From NCBI RefSeq assembly GCF_026151205.1, contig NC_087084.1, forward strand, positions 12,861,453 to 12,925,452: a DNA stretch of 64,000 nucleotides, read 5' to 3'. Origin of the DNA: Bolinopsis microptera. Taxonomy: Eukaryota; Ctenophora; Tentaculata; Lobata; Bolinopsidae. Position 1 is the stretch's first letter. Each line of letters opens with the position of its first letter. The translations under genes and the position numbers were made by a program. The notes below the pieces were generated by a model, which worked only from the letters and a program-made list of their open reading frames with translations, was not told where the DNA came from and did not search any database. Positions 12,437-24,767 of the stretch are shown one piece after another.

Positions 12437-12952
12437 ATCAGTGTGGATCAATGATCTAGATAGTTACATGCGCGCTATACATTTGAATCTCGAGAGTGGT
12501 GACCTTTTCGATGGGTCTCACGTGACCCCGATCTAAATGGACCCCCCCATTTCATCTGAATAGGCCGGCCCAAACTGGCAATGCAAGAGGTCATATGGAC
12601 ACCAGTATGTATATGTCAAGAGGCACTGAGATATGTGCAGTCTCGTGTGCAGCATCGAGCTGCACCTCCTCTTCTAACCAGTCAAATTAACATCCCTGTA
12701 TGAGTCGTTGGCACTGAGAATGGGAATCACGCCCTCACTGTCTCGGGATCAACTGATGAGATGGCTTCCAGCGTTGATCCTTCTGATACTGGCGTCGTAA
12801 ATCATGCTAATCTTGTGTACCTCACGGGTCCAGTTACTTGCCGCTCTGAGGTAGGTAGCAAGGATACATGTATTCGCTACAGATCCGCTAGAGCAAGGAA
12901 CAGAGCTAGGGGCTCGATCATATAAGTAGGCCTGGGACCACTCGAATGGGTC

Positions 12953-13097
12953 AGTTTTAATTCTTTCAAAACATACTAGATAACAAATAATTTTTGGGGG
13001 ATCGTAAGATTAAGTTTCCACCAAATGTGCTAACTGAGTTCTCTCCGGAGACCTCAGACTTCACATCCTTTTGGTAAGCACTTCCACAAGGAGGGCT
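12953..13097 (+). ncRNA. candidate SL RNA, copy 15
   Basis: Donor region corrupted by a G-run; stem-loop II and terminal hairpin recognisable. Confidence 0.6.
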
Positions 13098-13351
13098 TTA
13101 ATAAGAAACGACCCGGCAATAATAAGATAAAACAGAGCTATCCGGTATGTATCTCCGACAGCCAGCTCCCGTGTCATGTCCTCTTAGGCATGGTTTTGTG
13201 ATCAAACCAAAAAGTAGCCAGCAAATGTCGCGCTTTCCTATAATCTCAAAGATGCCTAGTAATCGCCAGCTTAAAATAACTAATTTTTGCAGGGACTGGA
13301 GCAATAATTATTAAAAAATGTTGTGGCCGTCTAATTTCCATTACGCGCTAG

Positions 13352-13483
13352 GGATACGGGCCCCTCTAACCTCGGTTGATCTTTCACCCATCTCGTTCGA
13401 TTGGGAAGTTAAGCAACTGCAGGCACGGGTTAGTACTTGGGATGGGTGACCGCTTCGGGCGGGATCGTCCCGGTTGCCGTATC
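13352..13483 (+). rRNA. 5S rRNA, copy 15
   Basis: Opens GGATACGGGC; box A GTTAAGCAACTGC exact; closes GCCGTATCTTTT. Confidence 0.78.
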
Positions 13484-13897
13484 TTTTGAAATTGATTTGT
13501 TAAGTTTCCCTGCTTTGTTCGTTTGAGAGCGGTGACCCTTTTTTGGGTATCGTGACCCTTTAAATTGGCCCCCCCTTTCCATGAATGGCCGGCCAAACCA
13601 GTCGAGAAGAGGTCGGAAACAGTGTCAAGAGCACTGTGATGTAGTGTTGCACATAGCATCGGCTGCATCTCCAACTCACGTCCAATTACATCCCTTTTAA
13701 GGCTGGCTATTTGGGAAAGCCATTATGGGCATACATGAGCTGGATCAGGTGACTCACTTTGCGTTAATCATGCTATCTTCTGACCTCACGTGTTCATACT
13801 TGCCGCTCTTGAGGGTAGCAAGGGAGATATTTCTACTGATCGAGCAAGGAAGAGCTAGGTTTGGAATATAAGTAGGGCCTGGGACCACTCAATGGGC

Positions 13898-14032
13898 AGT
13901 TTTAATCTTTCAAACATACTATATAACAAATAATTGGTAAGATTAAGTTCCAAATTGTGGTAACTGGTTCCTCGGCGACGAGAGCGTTCCTACAGCTGTT
14001 TGGTAATGGGGCCTCGTGTCACAGGTGTGGCT
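13898..14032 (+). ncRNA. candidate SL RNA, copy 16
   Basis: Donor TTG|GTAAG; the 3' half is heavily noisy and the terminal hairpin barely recognisable. Confidence 0.55.
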
Positions 14033-14289
14033 CAATAAACGACTGCAATATAAAAAATGGGGTTTTTTTTTAAACAGAGCTCCCGGTATTGTATCACGAC
14101 AGCCAGCTTGCCGAGTCAGTCCCTCGTGAAGCAATGGTTTTGTGATCACAACAAAAATGTACGCCAGCAATGTTGTTACCAATCAATGTGTCTAATCGCC
14201 AAGCCATGTAAAAACTACTATTGTGTGTGATAGACGAACTGGAGGAGTTAGTATTAGAATGTAAGTGGCCGTAATTTCATAACTTTCGC

Positions 14290-14422
14290 GGATACGGGCC
14301 ATTACTCGGTGAATACACCCATCTCGGTCGTCTGGAGAAGTTTAAGCAACCTGCAGGACCGTGGTTTGAGTACTTGGGATGGGTGACCGTTACTGGGGAA
14401 TTCCCGGTGCTCTCCGTAGTCC
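14290..14422 (+). rRNA. 5S rRNA, copy 16
   Basis: Opens GGATACGGGC; 3' strand CTCCGTAGTCC. Confidence 0.78.
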
Positions 14423-14890
14423 TTTTTGCAATTGAATTTGTTAATTTCCTCATTTGTTTATATAGAGAGGCGTGTACCTTTTTTGGCGCTAACGGTTCGC
14501 TCCCCTAGTGTATAAGCGGCCCCCCATTTCTTATGAAAGGGGCCTGGCCAATCCCTGAGATAGATGGTCCGGACCGTAGTCAATCGAGCCTGTGATTGTA
14601 GTGTGATGCAGGCATCGCGCACGGCATCATCCAACACGATCCAATTACATCATCCCTTTTAAGGTGGCGAATCGGGGGGAAGCATCATTATGGCAAATTA
14701 AGAGGGGGCCAGGTGACCCACTTCATGGCTCGCTCTAATCAATCTATGCTATCTCTTGTGACCGCCTCACGCTGTCTCACTTAACTTGCCGCTTCATGGA
14801 GGGTTCTAGCAAGGAAATATTTCTACAGAATCCGAGCAAGGAAAGAGCTAGGTCTTGACATTAAGTAGCCTGGGACCACCTTACAATGGC

Positions 14891-15060
14891 ACAAAGAGTC
14901 TTACCTCTTCCCTTTTCGAGACGCACTCACTACTATAAACAAAGTTTATAGATTTGACCCCCGTCCCCCCCAAGATTAGCTCCAATGTGTAACTGGTCTC
15001 TTCCGGGAGACCAGATCCTTCCTACATCCTTTTGGCTAGCCACTTCACATACAGGAGGCT
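14891..15060 (+). ncRNA. candidate SL RNA, copy 17 (badly read)
   Basis: Exon and donor scrambled by C-rich insertions (14940-14972); Sm-like CATCCTTTTGG and terminal GGAGGCT remain. Confidence 0.5.
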
Positions 15061-15293
15061 TCTAATAAACGAAGCAACTGCTGACTAAGATAATAAGAGC
15101 TCCCTGGTATGGTAGCCCCGACACCCCAGCCAAGCTCGTCGTTCATGTCCTCTTAGCATGGTTTTGTGAGTCTCAACCAAAAAGTAGCAGCAATGTTGTA
15201 CAATCAAAGTGCTAATCGCAGCCAAAAACTAAATATTTGCAGGAACTGAGGAATTGATTATTAAAGGTACGTGGCCGTAATTTCATAACTTTC

Positions 15294-15414
15294 GGTGATA
15301 CGGGCCATACTCGCGGTTGATACACCCCATACTCGTGTTTTCGTTCTGGAGTTAAGCACTGCAGGCCGGGTTAGTACTGGATGGGTGACGCTGGGTAATT
15401 CCCGGTGCGTTTCC
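15294..15414 (+). rRNA. 5S rRNA, copy 17
   Basis: Opens GGTGATACGG, closes GTGCGTTTCC. Confidence 0.8.
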
Positions 15415-15826
15415 TTTGCAAATGATGTGTTAAGTTCACTCATTTTTTTGAATGGGTGACCTTCTTTTGGGTATACGGTACCCCTGAAAAATGGCCCCCC
15501 CATTCAAATGAATGGCCGGCCAAACCTGAGAAAGAGGTCGGAACAGTGTTCAAGGGCACTGTGATGTAGTGTGGTGCAGCATCGGCTTGCTTCTCCAACA
15601 CGTCCAATTTCAATCGCCTTTTTAAAGGTGGCTTAATGGGAAAGCCGTTATGGGCAACATGAGATGGTCAGGTGACCACTTTGCGTTAAATCAGGCTAGC
15701 TTGTGAGTCCGCACGTGTCTCATTACTTGCCCGCTCTGGAGGGTTTAGCAGGAAATATTCTACAGATCGAGAAGGAAAGAGCTAAGGTTGACATGATAAG
15801 TAGGCCTGGGACCTACTCCTATGGGC

Positions 15827-15967
15827 AGTTTTAGATTCTTTCAACACTACGGTTAGAACAAATAATGGCTTGAAGGTAAGTTTTAAAGTTCCAATGTGTT
15901 AACTGGTTCTTCCGGGAGAACCAGAGTCACATCTTTTGGTACAGCAGCCTATCCACTATGGAGGGCT
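15827..15967 (+). ncRNA. candidate SL RNA, copy 18
   Basis: Donor TTGAAG|GTAAG; Sm-like CATCTTTTGG. Confidence 0.65.
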
Positions 15968-16200
15968 TAAAAACGATGGCAATTAATAAAGGATAAACAG
16001 AGCTCCCGGTATTGTATTCCCGACAGCCAGCTCCGAGTCAATGGCCTCTTAGCATGGTGTTGTGATCACAACCGAAAAGTAGCCAGCTATGTTGATTACT
16101 ATCAAGAGTTTGCTAATCGCCGAGCCTATAAAACTAATATTTGCAGGAACTGGGAATTAATTATTAAATGTTTGTGGCGCGTAATTTCACATTACTTTTC

Positions 16201-16321
16201 GGATTTACGGCACATATCCGTCGGTTGAATACACCCATCTCGTTTCGATCTTGCGAAGTTAAGCTACTGCAGGCCGGGTTAGTACTGGTAGGGTGACGCC
16301 TGGGATTCCCGGTGCCGTTCC
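16201..16321 (+). rRNA. 5S rRNA, copy 18
   Basis: Opens GGATTTACGG, closes GCCGTTCCTTTT. Confidence 0.82.
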
Positions 16322-16743
16322 TTTTGCAAATGATTTGTTAAATTTCATCGCATTTTTGAAGAGGGTGACCCTTATTTTGGGTAAACGTGACCGCCTAAAA
16401 TGGCCCCCCGCCTTTCTTCTGAATGGCGCGGCCAAACCTGAGAGAGGTCGGAACTGTCAAAGTGCACTGTTGATTTACAGTGTGGTGCAGCATCGAGCTG
16501 GCTCTTCAAACAGACGTCCAATTACATCCTTTTAAGTGGTGGCTAATTGGGAAAGCTCTCGCCTTTATGGGGCAACGATGAGATGTCAGGTGACCGCCTT
16601 TGGCGTTAATTCATGCTAATCATTGTGACCTCCTGTGTCTCATTTCTTCCGCACTGGAGGGTAGCAAGGTATATTCTACAGATCCGAGCAAGGAAAGAGT
16701 AGGTTGACATATAAGTAGGCCTGGTGGGTACCACTCAATGGGC

Positions 16744-16877
16744 AGGTATTAATACTTTCAATACACTACTATATAACAAATTTAAGTTTGAGGTAAGATT
16801 AAGTCCATAATTGTGTATCACTGGTTCTCGCGGTGACCAGACATTCATCTTTGTGAAGCCTTCCCACAAGGAGGGCT
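16744..16877 (+). ncRNA. candidate SL RNA, copy 19
   Basis: Donor TTTGAG|GTAAG exact; Sm site shortened (CATCTTTG). Confidence 0.7.
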
Positions 16878-17110
16878 CTGAATAAACGAGTGCCAATAAT
16901 AAAGGATAAACAGAGCGCCCGGTATTGTATCCGACCAGCGCAGCTCGAGTCATGTCCTCTTAGCATGGTTTTGTGATCTCAACCAAAGACAAAAGTTAGC
17001 CAGCATATGTTGTTAACACAAAGTGCTAATCGTCCAGCTCATTAAACTAATATTTGCAGGGGAACTGAGAAATAATTATTAAATGTAGTGGCCGTTATTT
17101 CATAACTTTC

Positions 17111-17236
17111 GGATTCGGCCATTACTCGGTAGATCTACACCCCATGCTCGTACGATTGGGCGTATTAAGCTACTGCAGGCCGGGTTCAGTACTTGGGAGG
17201 GGTGCCGCGCCTGGGAATTCAGCCGGTGGCGTATCC
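17111..17236 (+). rRNA. 5S rRNA, copy 19
   Basis: Opens GGATTCGGCC, closes GTGGCGTATCC. Confidence 0.82.
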
Positions 17237-17649
17237 TTTGCAATATGATTGTTAAGTTTTCCTGCGCATTGTTGTTGAGAGTGAGTGACCCTTTTTTTGG
17301 TAACGTGGGACCCCTAAAATGGCCCCCCCATTTCATCTGAATGCCGGCCAAAACCTGGAGAGGTCGGAACAGTGTCAAGAGCACTGTGATGTAGTGTGTG
17401 CAGCTTCGAGCTGCATCTGCCAACACGTTCCAATTACTTCCCTTTTAAGGTGGCTAATGGGAAAGGCCATTTTGGGCAACTATGAGATGGTTCAGTGACA
17501 CTTTGGCGTTAATCATGCTATATTGTGACCCTCACGTGGTCTCATTACTTGCCGCTCTGGAGGGTATGCAAGGAAATATTCTAGCAGGTATCCGAGCAAG
17601 AAAGAGCTAGGTTGACATATACGAGTAGGCCTGGGACCATCATATGGGC

Positions 17650-17777
17650 AGTTTTAATACTTTCAACATACTATATAAACAAATAATTTGAGGTATAGAT
17701 TAAGTTACAATGTGTAACTGGTTCTCTCCGGAGGACCAGACGTCACAACTTTTGGTAAGCCTTCCACAAGGAGGGCT
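17650..17777 (+). ncRNA. candidate SL RNA, copy 20
   Basis: One of the cleaner reads: exon opens AGTTTTAATACTTTCAAC, donor TTTGAG|GTATAG, hairpin CCTTCC-ACAA-GGAGGG exact. Confidence 0.75.
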
Positions 17778-18007
17778 CTAATATAACGATGCAATAATTA
17801 AAAGATAAAACAGGAGCTCCAGGGTATTGTATCCCGACAGCCAGCTCCTGGTCATGTTCCTCGTAGCATGTTTGTGTGATTCACAACCAAAAAGTAGCCA
17901 GCATGTTTTTACAATCAAGTGCTAATCGCCAGCCATAGAAAAACTAATACGTTGCGAGGAACTGAGGAATTAATTATTAAATGTTGTGGCCGTAATTTCA
18001 TAACTTC

Positions 18008-18122
18008 GGATACGGCCATACTCGGTTGGTACACCCCATATCGTTCGATCAGGAGTTATGCAACTGCAGGCCGGGTAGTACTGGTGTGGGTGACCGCTGG
18101 AATTCCCTGGGTGCCGTAGCCC
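18008..18122 (+). rRNA. 5S rRNA, copy 20
   Basis: Opens GGATACGGCC, closes GCCGTAGCCC. Confidence 0.84.
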
Positions 18123-18540
18123 TTTTGCAAATGATTTGTTTTAATTTCCTCATTTTGTTGGAGAGGGTGACCCGTTTTTGGGTAACGTGTCCACCTATAA
18201 ATGGCCCCCCCATTTCATCTTGAATGGCCGCCGAAACCTGAGAAGAGGTTCGGGAGTTCAGTGTAAGAGCACTGTGATGTAGTTTGTGTGCAGCATCGAG
18301 CTGCATCTCCAACAACGTCCAATTACATCCTTCTTAAGGTGGCTAATGGAAGAAGCCATTATGGGCAACATGGAGATGGTCAGGTGACCACTTTTGCGTT
18401 TTAAAATCAGCTATCTTGTGACGTCACGTGTCTCTTTACTTGGGCTCTGGGGGTAGAGCAAGGAAATATTCTACAGATCCGAGCAAGGAAAGAGGGAAAG
18501 AGCTAGGTTGACATATAAGTAGGCCTGGGACCATCATGGC

Positions 18541-18672
18541 AGTTTGAATACTTTCATACAATTCTAAGTTAACAAATAGAATTGGAGGTAAGATTAAGTT
18601 CCAATGTTGTAAACTGGTTCTCTCCGGAGACCTGACTGTCAGATTTTGGTTAAGCCTTCCACAAGGGAGGCT
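18541..18672 (+). ncRNA. candidate SL RNA, copy 21
   Basis: Donor TTGGAG|GTAAG; Sm site shortened to GATTTTGG. Confidence 0.65.
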
Positions 18673-18909
18673 CTAATAAACGATTGCAAATAAGTAAAGA
18701 TAACAGGCTCGGGGTATTGTATCCCGACAGGTCCAGCTCTCGAGTCATGTCCTCCTTAGCATTGTTTGTGATCACAAACCAAATAAGTAGCAGCCAATGT
18801 TGTTACAATGCTCAAAGTGCTATTCGCCAGCCTCTATAACTCAATTTTTGCAGGAACTGACGGAATTAATTATTTAATGTAGTGGCCGTAATTTCATAAT
18901 ACTCTTGTC

Positions 18910-19037
18910 GGAGATACGGCATTCTCGGTTTGAGTACACCCCATCTCGTTCGATCTGGGAAGTTAAGAACTGCAGGCGGGTTAGTACTTGGTGTCATGGG
19001 ATGACCGCCTGGGAATTCACGCGTGTTGCCGTGATCC
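18910..19037 (+). rRNA. 5S rRNA, copy 21
   Basis: Opens GGAGATACGG, closes GCCGTGATCC; clean 5' half. Confidence 0.82.
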
Positions 19038-19469
19038 TTTTTGCAAATGATTTGTGAATTTCTCATTTTTGTTTTGAAGAGGGTGACCTTTTTTGGGTAA
19101 ACGTGACCCTAAAATGGCACCCCATTTCATCTGAATGGCCGGCCAAACCTGAGAAGAGGTCCGGCGGAACAAGTGTCAAAGAAGGCACTGTGATGTAGTG
19201 TGTCTGCAGCATCGAGCTGCATCTCCAACCGTCCAATTACATCCCTTTTTAAGGTGGCTAATGGGAAAGCCATATGGGCAACATGAGATGGTCAGTCGTG
19301 ATCCACTTTGGCGTTTATTAAATCATGCTATCTTGTGACCTCACGTGTCTCATGTACTTGCCGCTCTGGAGGGTAGCTAAGGATGTGTAAAGTATTCTAA
19401 CAGATCCGAGCAAGGGAAAGAGCTAGGTTGAGACATATAAGTAGGCCTGGGGATCGCCACTCAATGGGC

Positions 19470-19599
19470 AGTTTTAATATTTCTGACACTACTATATAAA
19501 CAAATATTTTGAGGTAAGATTTAGTTCCAGATGTGTAACTGGTGCTTCTCCGGTGACCAGGGACTTCACTTTGTTGTAAGCCTTTCCACGAGGAGGGCT
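19470..19599 (+). ncRNA. candidate SL RNA, copy 22
   Basis: Donor TTTGAG|GTAAG exact; Sm region noisy (ACTTTGTTG). Confidence 0.65.
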
Positions 19600-19847
19600 C
19601 TATTAAACGATGCAATAATAAAGATAAATACAGGCTCTCCCGGTTTTTGTTTCCCGGACAGCCCAGCTCCGAGTCATGTCCTTCCTTAGCATGTTTTGTG
19701 ATCACAACGCCAAGAGAAGTAGCCAGTCACAATTGTTGTTACAATCAAAGATGCTAATCGCTCGCCATAAAAATAATATTTGCGAGGAAAATCGAGGAAA
19801 TTAATATTATCATAATGTAAGCTGGCCGGAATTTTATTAACTCTTTC

Positions 19848-19971
19848 GATACGGCAATAATCGTGTTGAATAAAACCCCATCTCGTTCGATCTGGGAAGT
19901 TAAGCAAACTGCAGGCCGGGTTAGTACTTGATGGGTGGACTAGCTGGGAGCATTCCCGGTGCCGTATCTCC
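19848..19971 (+). rRNA. 5S rRNA, copy 22
   Basis: Opens GATACGGCAA; box A GTTAAGCAAACTGC; closes GCCGTATCTCC. Confidence 0.82.
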
Positions 19972-20377
19972 TTGCTTTGCAACATGATTTGTTAATTTCC
20001 TCATTTTTGAGAGGGGACCCTTTTTTGGGTTAACGTGACCCCTAAATGGGGCCCCCCCATTTCATCAGAATGGCCCCGCCAAACCTGAGAAGAGGTCGGA
20101 CAGTGTCAGAGCACTGTGATTAGTGTGTGCAGCACTCGAGCTGCATCTCAACCTCCAATTAAATCCCTTTTACGGTGGCTAATGGGGGAATGCCCAATTT
20201 ATGGGCAAACATTTAGATGGTCAGGTGACCACTTTGGCGTTAAATATGCTAATCTTGTGACCTCACGTGTCTCATTCTTGGCCCGCTCTGAGGGTAGCAA
20301 GGAACTATGCTACTGATACTGAGCAAGGTCTAAAGAGCTAGGTTGACCTATAGTAGGCCTGGGACCACGCAATGGGC

Positions 20378-20506
20378 AGTTTTATTACTTTCATCACTAT
20401 ACTATAACAAATAATTTGTAGGTAAGATTAAGTTCCATGTGTAATGTTCTCTCCGGCTGCTCACCAGACCGCGCTCACATCTTTGGTAAGCTTCCAAAGG
20501 AGGGCT
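20378..20506 (+). ncRNA. candidate SL RNA, copy 23
   Basis: Donor TTTGTAG|GTAAG; Sm-like CATCTTTGG. Confidence 0.68.
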
Positions 20507-20749
20507 TCTAATAAACGACTGCAATTATAAAGATAAACAGAGCTACCGGTTTGGTATTGTCGACAGCCAGCTCCGAGGTTCATGTCCTCCATTAGCATGG
20601 TTTTGTGCTCAATACCATATAAGTAGCCAAGCATTGTTGTTCTCAATCAAAGTGCTAATCGCCAGCCATCTATCTCACTACTAATATTTGCAGGAACTGA
20701 GGATTTAATTATTAAATGTAGTAGGGCCCGTAATTTCATAACTTAGATA

Positions 20750-20872
20750 GGAATACGGCCATACTCGGTTGAAGACACCCAGTCTCGTTCAGATCTGGGA
20801 AGTTAAGCAATCTGCAGGCCGGGTCGAGTACTTGGATGGGTGACCGCCTCGGGAATTCCCGGTGCCGTATCC
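20750..20872 (+). rRNA. 5S rRNA, copy 23 (reference description)
   Basis: One of the least noisy copies, 123 nt. 5S rRNA is the small RNA of the large ribosomal subunit and is made by RNA polymerase III. Helix I pairs GGATACGGC with GCCGTATCC over nine base pairs. The conserved loop A segment GAATACACCCCATC is followed by CGTTCGATCTGGGAAG, internal promoter box A GTTAAGCAACTGC, then box C TACTTGGATGGGTGACCGCC and TGGGAATTCCCGGTGCC. A TTTT terminator follows at once (CCTTTTGCAAATG in consensus). Order, length and motifs are those of the eukaryotic 5S family. The neighbour on the same strand is the SL RNA gene about 400 bp downstream. Confidence 0.95.
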
Positions 20873-21289
20873 TTTTCGCAAATATGATTTGTTAATTTCC
20901 CATTTTTTGAGAGGGTGACCTTTTTTGGGTAAACGTGACCCCTAAAATGGCCCCCCCCATTTCATCTGATGGCCGGCCAAACCTGAGAAGTGGCGGATCA
21001 CAGTGTCTAGAGCACGTGATGTAGTGTGTGCAGCTTCGAGTATGCAACTCTCAGACACGTCCAATTAGATCCCTTTTAGAGGTGGCTAATGGCGAAAGCC
21101 ATCTATGGGCAAACATTGAGATGGTCAGGTGACACTTGTGGCGTTAAATCATGCTATCTTGTGAATCCTCACGTGTATCATTACTTGCCGCGCCTCGGAG
21201 GGTAGCAAGGAATTATTCTACAGTCCGAGCAAGGAAAAGGTGTCTAGGCTCTTGACATATACAGTAGGCCTGGGGACCACTCAATGGGC

Positions 21290-21422
21290 AGTTTTAATCA
21301 CTTTTAACACTATCTATTACAAATAATTTGACGGTAAGATTAAGTTCGCAATGTGTAAAATGGTTTCTCCCGAGACCTGACCTTCACCATCTTTGGTGAA
21401 GCCTTCCAACAAGGAGGGCCGT
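21290..21422 (+). ncRNA. candidate SL RNA, copy 24
   Basis: Donor TTTGACG|GTAAG; hairpin CCTTCCAACAAGGAGGG. Confidence 0.66.
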
Positions 21423-21662
21423 CTGTAATAACAACGATTGCAATATAAAAGATAAACTCCAGAGCTCCCCGGTATTGATCGCGACATAGCCAGCTCGAGT
21501 CATGTCCTCTTAGCATGCGTTTTGTGATCACAACAAAAAAGTAGCCAGCAATGTTGTTACTCAATCAAAGTGCTAGATCGCTCAGCCATTCAGTACTAAT
21601 ATTTGCAGGAAACCTGAGGAATTAATTATTAAATGTGTTTGGCCGTAATTTTCATAACTTTC

Positions 21663-21788
21663 GGTACGGCCATACTCGGTTGAATACAATCCGCATCTCG
21701 TTCGATTGGGAAGTTAAGCAACTGCGAGGCCGGGTTAGTACTGTATGGGTGACCGCCCGTCTGGGAATTTACCCTGGGCTGCCGTATC
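21663..21788 (+). rRNA. 5S rRNA, copy 24
   Basis: Opens GGTACGGCC; box A GTTAAGCAACTGC exact; closes GCCGTATCTTTT. Confidence 0.83.
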
Positions 21789-22229
21789 TTTTGCAAAATG
21801 AGTTTGTGTTAATTTCCTGTCATTTTTTTTTGAGGGGACTCCTTTGTTGTGGTATGCGTGACCCTAAAATGGCCCCCCATTTCATCTGAATGGCCGGCAA
21901 CCTGAGAAGAGTGTTTGCGGCTGTGTCAAGAGCGTGTTGTGATGTTTTTTGTGGTGTTGCAGCATCGCGAGCGTGTCTTGATCTCCGTAACAGTCCAATT
22001 ACATCCGCCGTTTTAATGTGTTTGGGCTAAGGAATAGCCATTATGTGGCAACATGAGATGGTCGGTGACGACTTTGGCTGTTTAGAATAGCATGCTATCT
22101 TGTGACTCAGTGTGTCGTCAGTACTTGCCGCTCTGGAGTGGGAGCAAGGTAAATATTTCAGAGTCCGAGCAGTGGATAAGATGCTTAGGTAGACATTTTT
22201 TAAGTAGGCCTTTGGGACCACTCAATGGC

Positions 22230-22376
22230 GTTTTGAATACTTTCAAGTCATACTATATATACAAATAATGTTTTTTTTGATTGGTATGTGTGTTTAGAAG
22301 TTCCAATGTGTAGAACTGGTTCTCTCCGGAGACCAGATTCCACATTTTGGTTAAGCCTTCCACAAGGTGACGGGCT
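22230..22376 (+). ncRNA. candidate SL RNA, copy 25
   Basis: T-run and GT-rich insertions at the donor (TTTGATTG|GTATG); stem-loop II exact. Confidence 0.6.
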
Positions 22377-22614
22377 TCTAATAAACGATGCAATAATAAA
22401 GTTAAAACAGATGCTCCGGTCTTGTATCCCGACAGCCGCAGATCTCCGAGTCATGTCCTGTCCTTGGCTATGGTTTTGGATCACAACCCAAAAGAGTACA
22501 GCATTGTTGGTTACAATTCAAAGATGCTAATCGCCAGCCTAAAACGTAATTATTAGCAGGAACTGAGGAATTAAGTTATTTAGAAGAATGTAGTGGCCGT
22601 AATTTCGTACTTTC

Positions 22615-22745
22615 GGGTTGTACGCCATACTCGGTTGAATACACCCCCATCGCGTTCGATCTGGGAAGTTAAGCAAACTGCAGGTCCGGTTTAGTCTTTG
22701 ATTGGTAGTGACCGCCTTGTCCTCGGAATTCCCGGTGCCGTATCC
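22615..22745 (+). rRNA. 5S rRNA, copy 25
   Basis: Opens GGGTTGTACGCC, closes GCCGTATCCTTTT. Confidence 0.8.
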
Positions 22746-23188
22746 TTTTGCAAATGATTTGTAAATGTGTCCTCATTGTTTGTGAGAGGTCTGGTGACTG
22801 TGTTGTTTTGTGGAAACGTGACCCTAAAATGGCCCCCCCCATTTCGAGCTGGAATGTTTTGGCCGGCCAAACGGTGAGGAGAGGTTCGGAAAGTGATCAA
22901 GTGCACTGTTGAATGTAGTCGTGTGCAGCATCGAGCTGATCTCCAACACTCGTCCAATTACATCCTTTTACAGGTGGCTAATGGGAAAGCATTATGGCAA
23001 CATGATTGATGGTCGAGGTGAGCCACTTTGGCGTTTAAATCATGCTATTGTTGTGACTCTGTCAACGTTGTCTCATTACTTGCCGCCTGGAGTGGTTAGC
23101 AAGGAAAATTCTACAGATCCGTAGCAAGGAGAAGTGTGTGTAGGTTTGACATATTATAGTAGCCTGTGGGACCATCTCATTGGGTGCT

Positions 23189-23322
23189 AGTGTTTTAATA
23201 CTTTCATACACGACTTATATAAACAAATAAGTTGAATGGTGAGTTTAAGTTTCAATGTTGTAATGGTTCTCCCGGGACCAGACTTTCACATTATTTTGGA
23301 AGTCCTTCCACAAGGATGGGCT
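23189..23322 (+). ncRNA. candidate SL RNA, copy 26
   Basis: Donor TTGAATG|GTGAG; Sm-like TATTTTGG. Confidence 0.62.
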
Positions 23323-23564
23323 CTTAATAAAACGATTTGCAGTAATAAAGATAAGACAGATTGGCTCCACGGTCTTGTATCCGACAGCCAGCTCCGAGTC
23401 ATTGTCCTTTCTTAGCATGGTTTTGTGATCACAACAAAAAATAGCCAGGCTATGTTTTGCAATCAAAGGTGGCTAATCGCCTTTGGCCATAAACTAATAT
23501 TTTGCAGGAATGATGGAATTTAATTATTAAATGTATGTTGGCGCGCGTAGATTGTGTAACTTTC

Positions 23565-23693
23565 GGAGTGGGCCATAGCTCGTTGCATTCACCCCATCTC
23601 GTTCGATCTGGGAGTAGTTTGAAAGCGCGTGCAGGCCGGTTAGTACTTGGATGTTTGTTGACCGCCTGGGGAATTCCCGGTTTCCGTTTATCC
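23565..23693 (+). rRNA. 5S rRNA, copy 26
   Basis: Opens GGAGTGGGCC; 3' strand noisy (TTTCCGTTTATCC). Confidence 0.75.
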
Positions 23694-24125
23694 TTTTGCA
23701 AATGATTTGTTAATTTCCTCTATTTTTGAGAGGGTGATCCCTTTTTTGGGTAATCGTGACCTCCTAAGTTAAAAATGGCCCCCCCATGTTTCATCTGATG
23801 GCCGGTCCGAGAAACCGCTGAGATAGAGGTCTGACAACGAGTGTCAAGATGCGTGACTGTTGTGTAGGTCGTGCGCTCGAGCTGCATCTCCAACACGTTC
23901 ATTCATCCCTTTTAAGGTTGTGCTAATGGGAAAGCATGTTATGAGGCTAACATGAGATGGTGAGGTGACCACTTTGGCGTTAAATCATGCTATTCTAGGT
24001 GACCTTCACTGTGGTCTCTATTACTTGCCGCTCTGGAGGGTAGAAGGAAATATTCGACAGATACTGAGCAAGGAAAAGAAGCTAGGTTGACATTTATAAG
24101 TAGGCCTGGGACCACTCAGATGGGC

Positions 24126-24276
24126 AGTGAGTTTTAATACTTTGTCAACACTACTTTATATAACAAAGTATTTGAGGTAGATTTAAGTTTCCAATGTGGT
24201 ATAACTGGTTGTCTCGTCCGGAGTGACCAGATATTGTAGCGTCTTCTTTTTGGTAAGCATTGCCACATGGAGGGCT
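24126..24276 (+). ncRNA. candidate SL RNA, copy 27
   Basis: Donor TTTGAG|GTAGA; long insertion between stem-loop II and the Sm region. Confidence 0.58.
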
Positions 24277-24530
24277 TCTCAATAGATCGTATTTGGCAAT
24301 GAATAAATTTAAACAGAGCTCTCCGGTTATTTGTATCCCAGACTGCCTGTCCGAGTCATGGCTTGGCGAGCATGGTTGTGTGAGCACAGAGACCAATATG
24401 TGGCCAGCTATGTTGTTAACTAGCAAACTGCTAATCGCCAGCCTTTAAACTGTATATATTTGCAGAACTGAGGATATTATTTATGAATGGTGGGCGGGAC
24501 CGTAATTGCTGTCACGGGTGGTGACGGCCT

Positions 24531-24661
24531 GGGGGGGAGTTAGGGGGGGGGGGGCGGGGGGTGGCGGGGGGGGGGCGGGGGGGGGGGTTGGGGGGGGGGG
24601 GGGGGGGGGGGTGTGTTGTGGGGGCTGGGTGGGGGTGGTTTGTCCATTTTTTGTTTTTTTT
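24531..24661. other. G-rich low-complexity insert, probable read artefact
   Basis: About 130 bp of almost pure G with a T-rich tail replaces the 5S upstream flank and the first ten or so bases of 5S copy 27. No other unit has it at this place, and its composition is unlike the unit. Confidence 0.8.
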
Positions 24662-24767
24662 CCATATCGGTTGAATACACCCATTCTCGTTCGATTGGGA
24701 AGTTAAGCAACTGCTGGAGGGTTAGTACTTGGATGGGTGACGCCTGGGAATTCCCGGTGCCGTATCC
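24662..24767 (+). rRNA. 5S rRNA, copy 27 (5' end lost in G-rich insert)
   Basis: Starts at CCATATCGGTTGAATACAC; box A GTTAAGCAACTGC, box C and closing GCCGTATCC intact. Confidence 0.8.

Noticed and set aside
17650-17777. U1, U2, U4, U5 or U6 snRNA instead of SL RNA
   Set aside because: The signature segments as I know them (U1 ACTTACCTG, U5 CCTTTTAC loop, U6 ACAGAGA box, U2 branch-site region) are absent; the exon-donor layout fits SL better.
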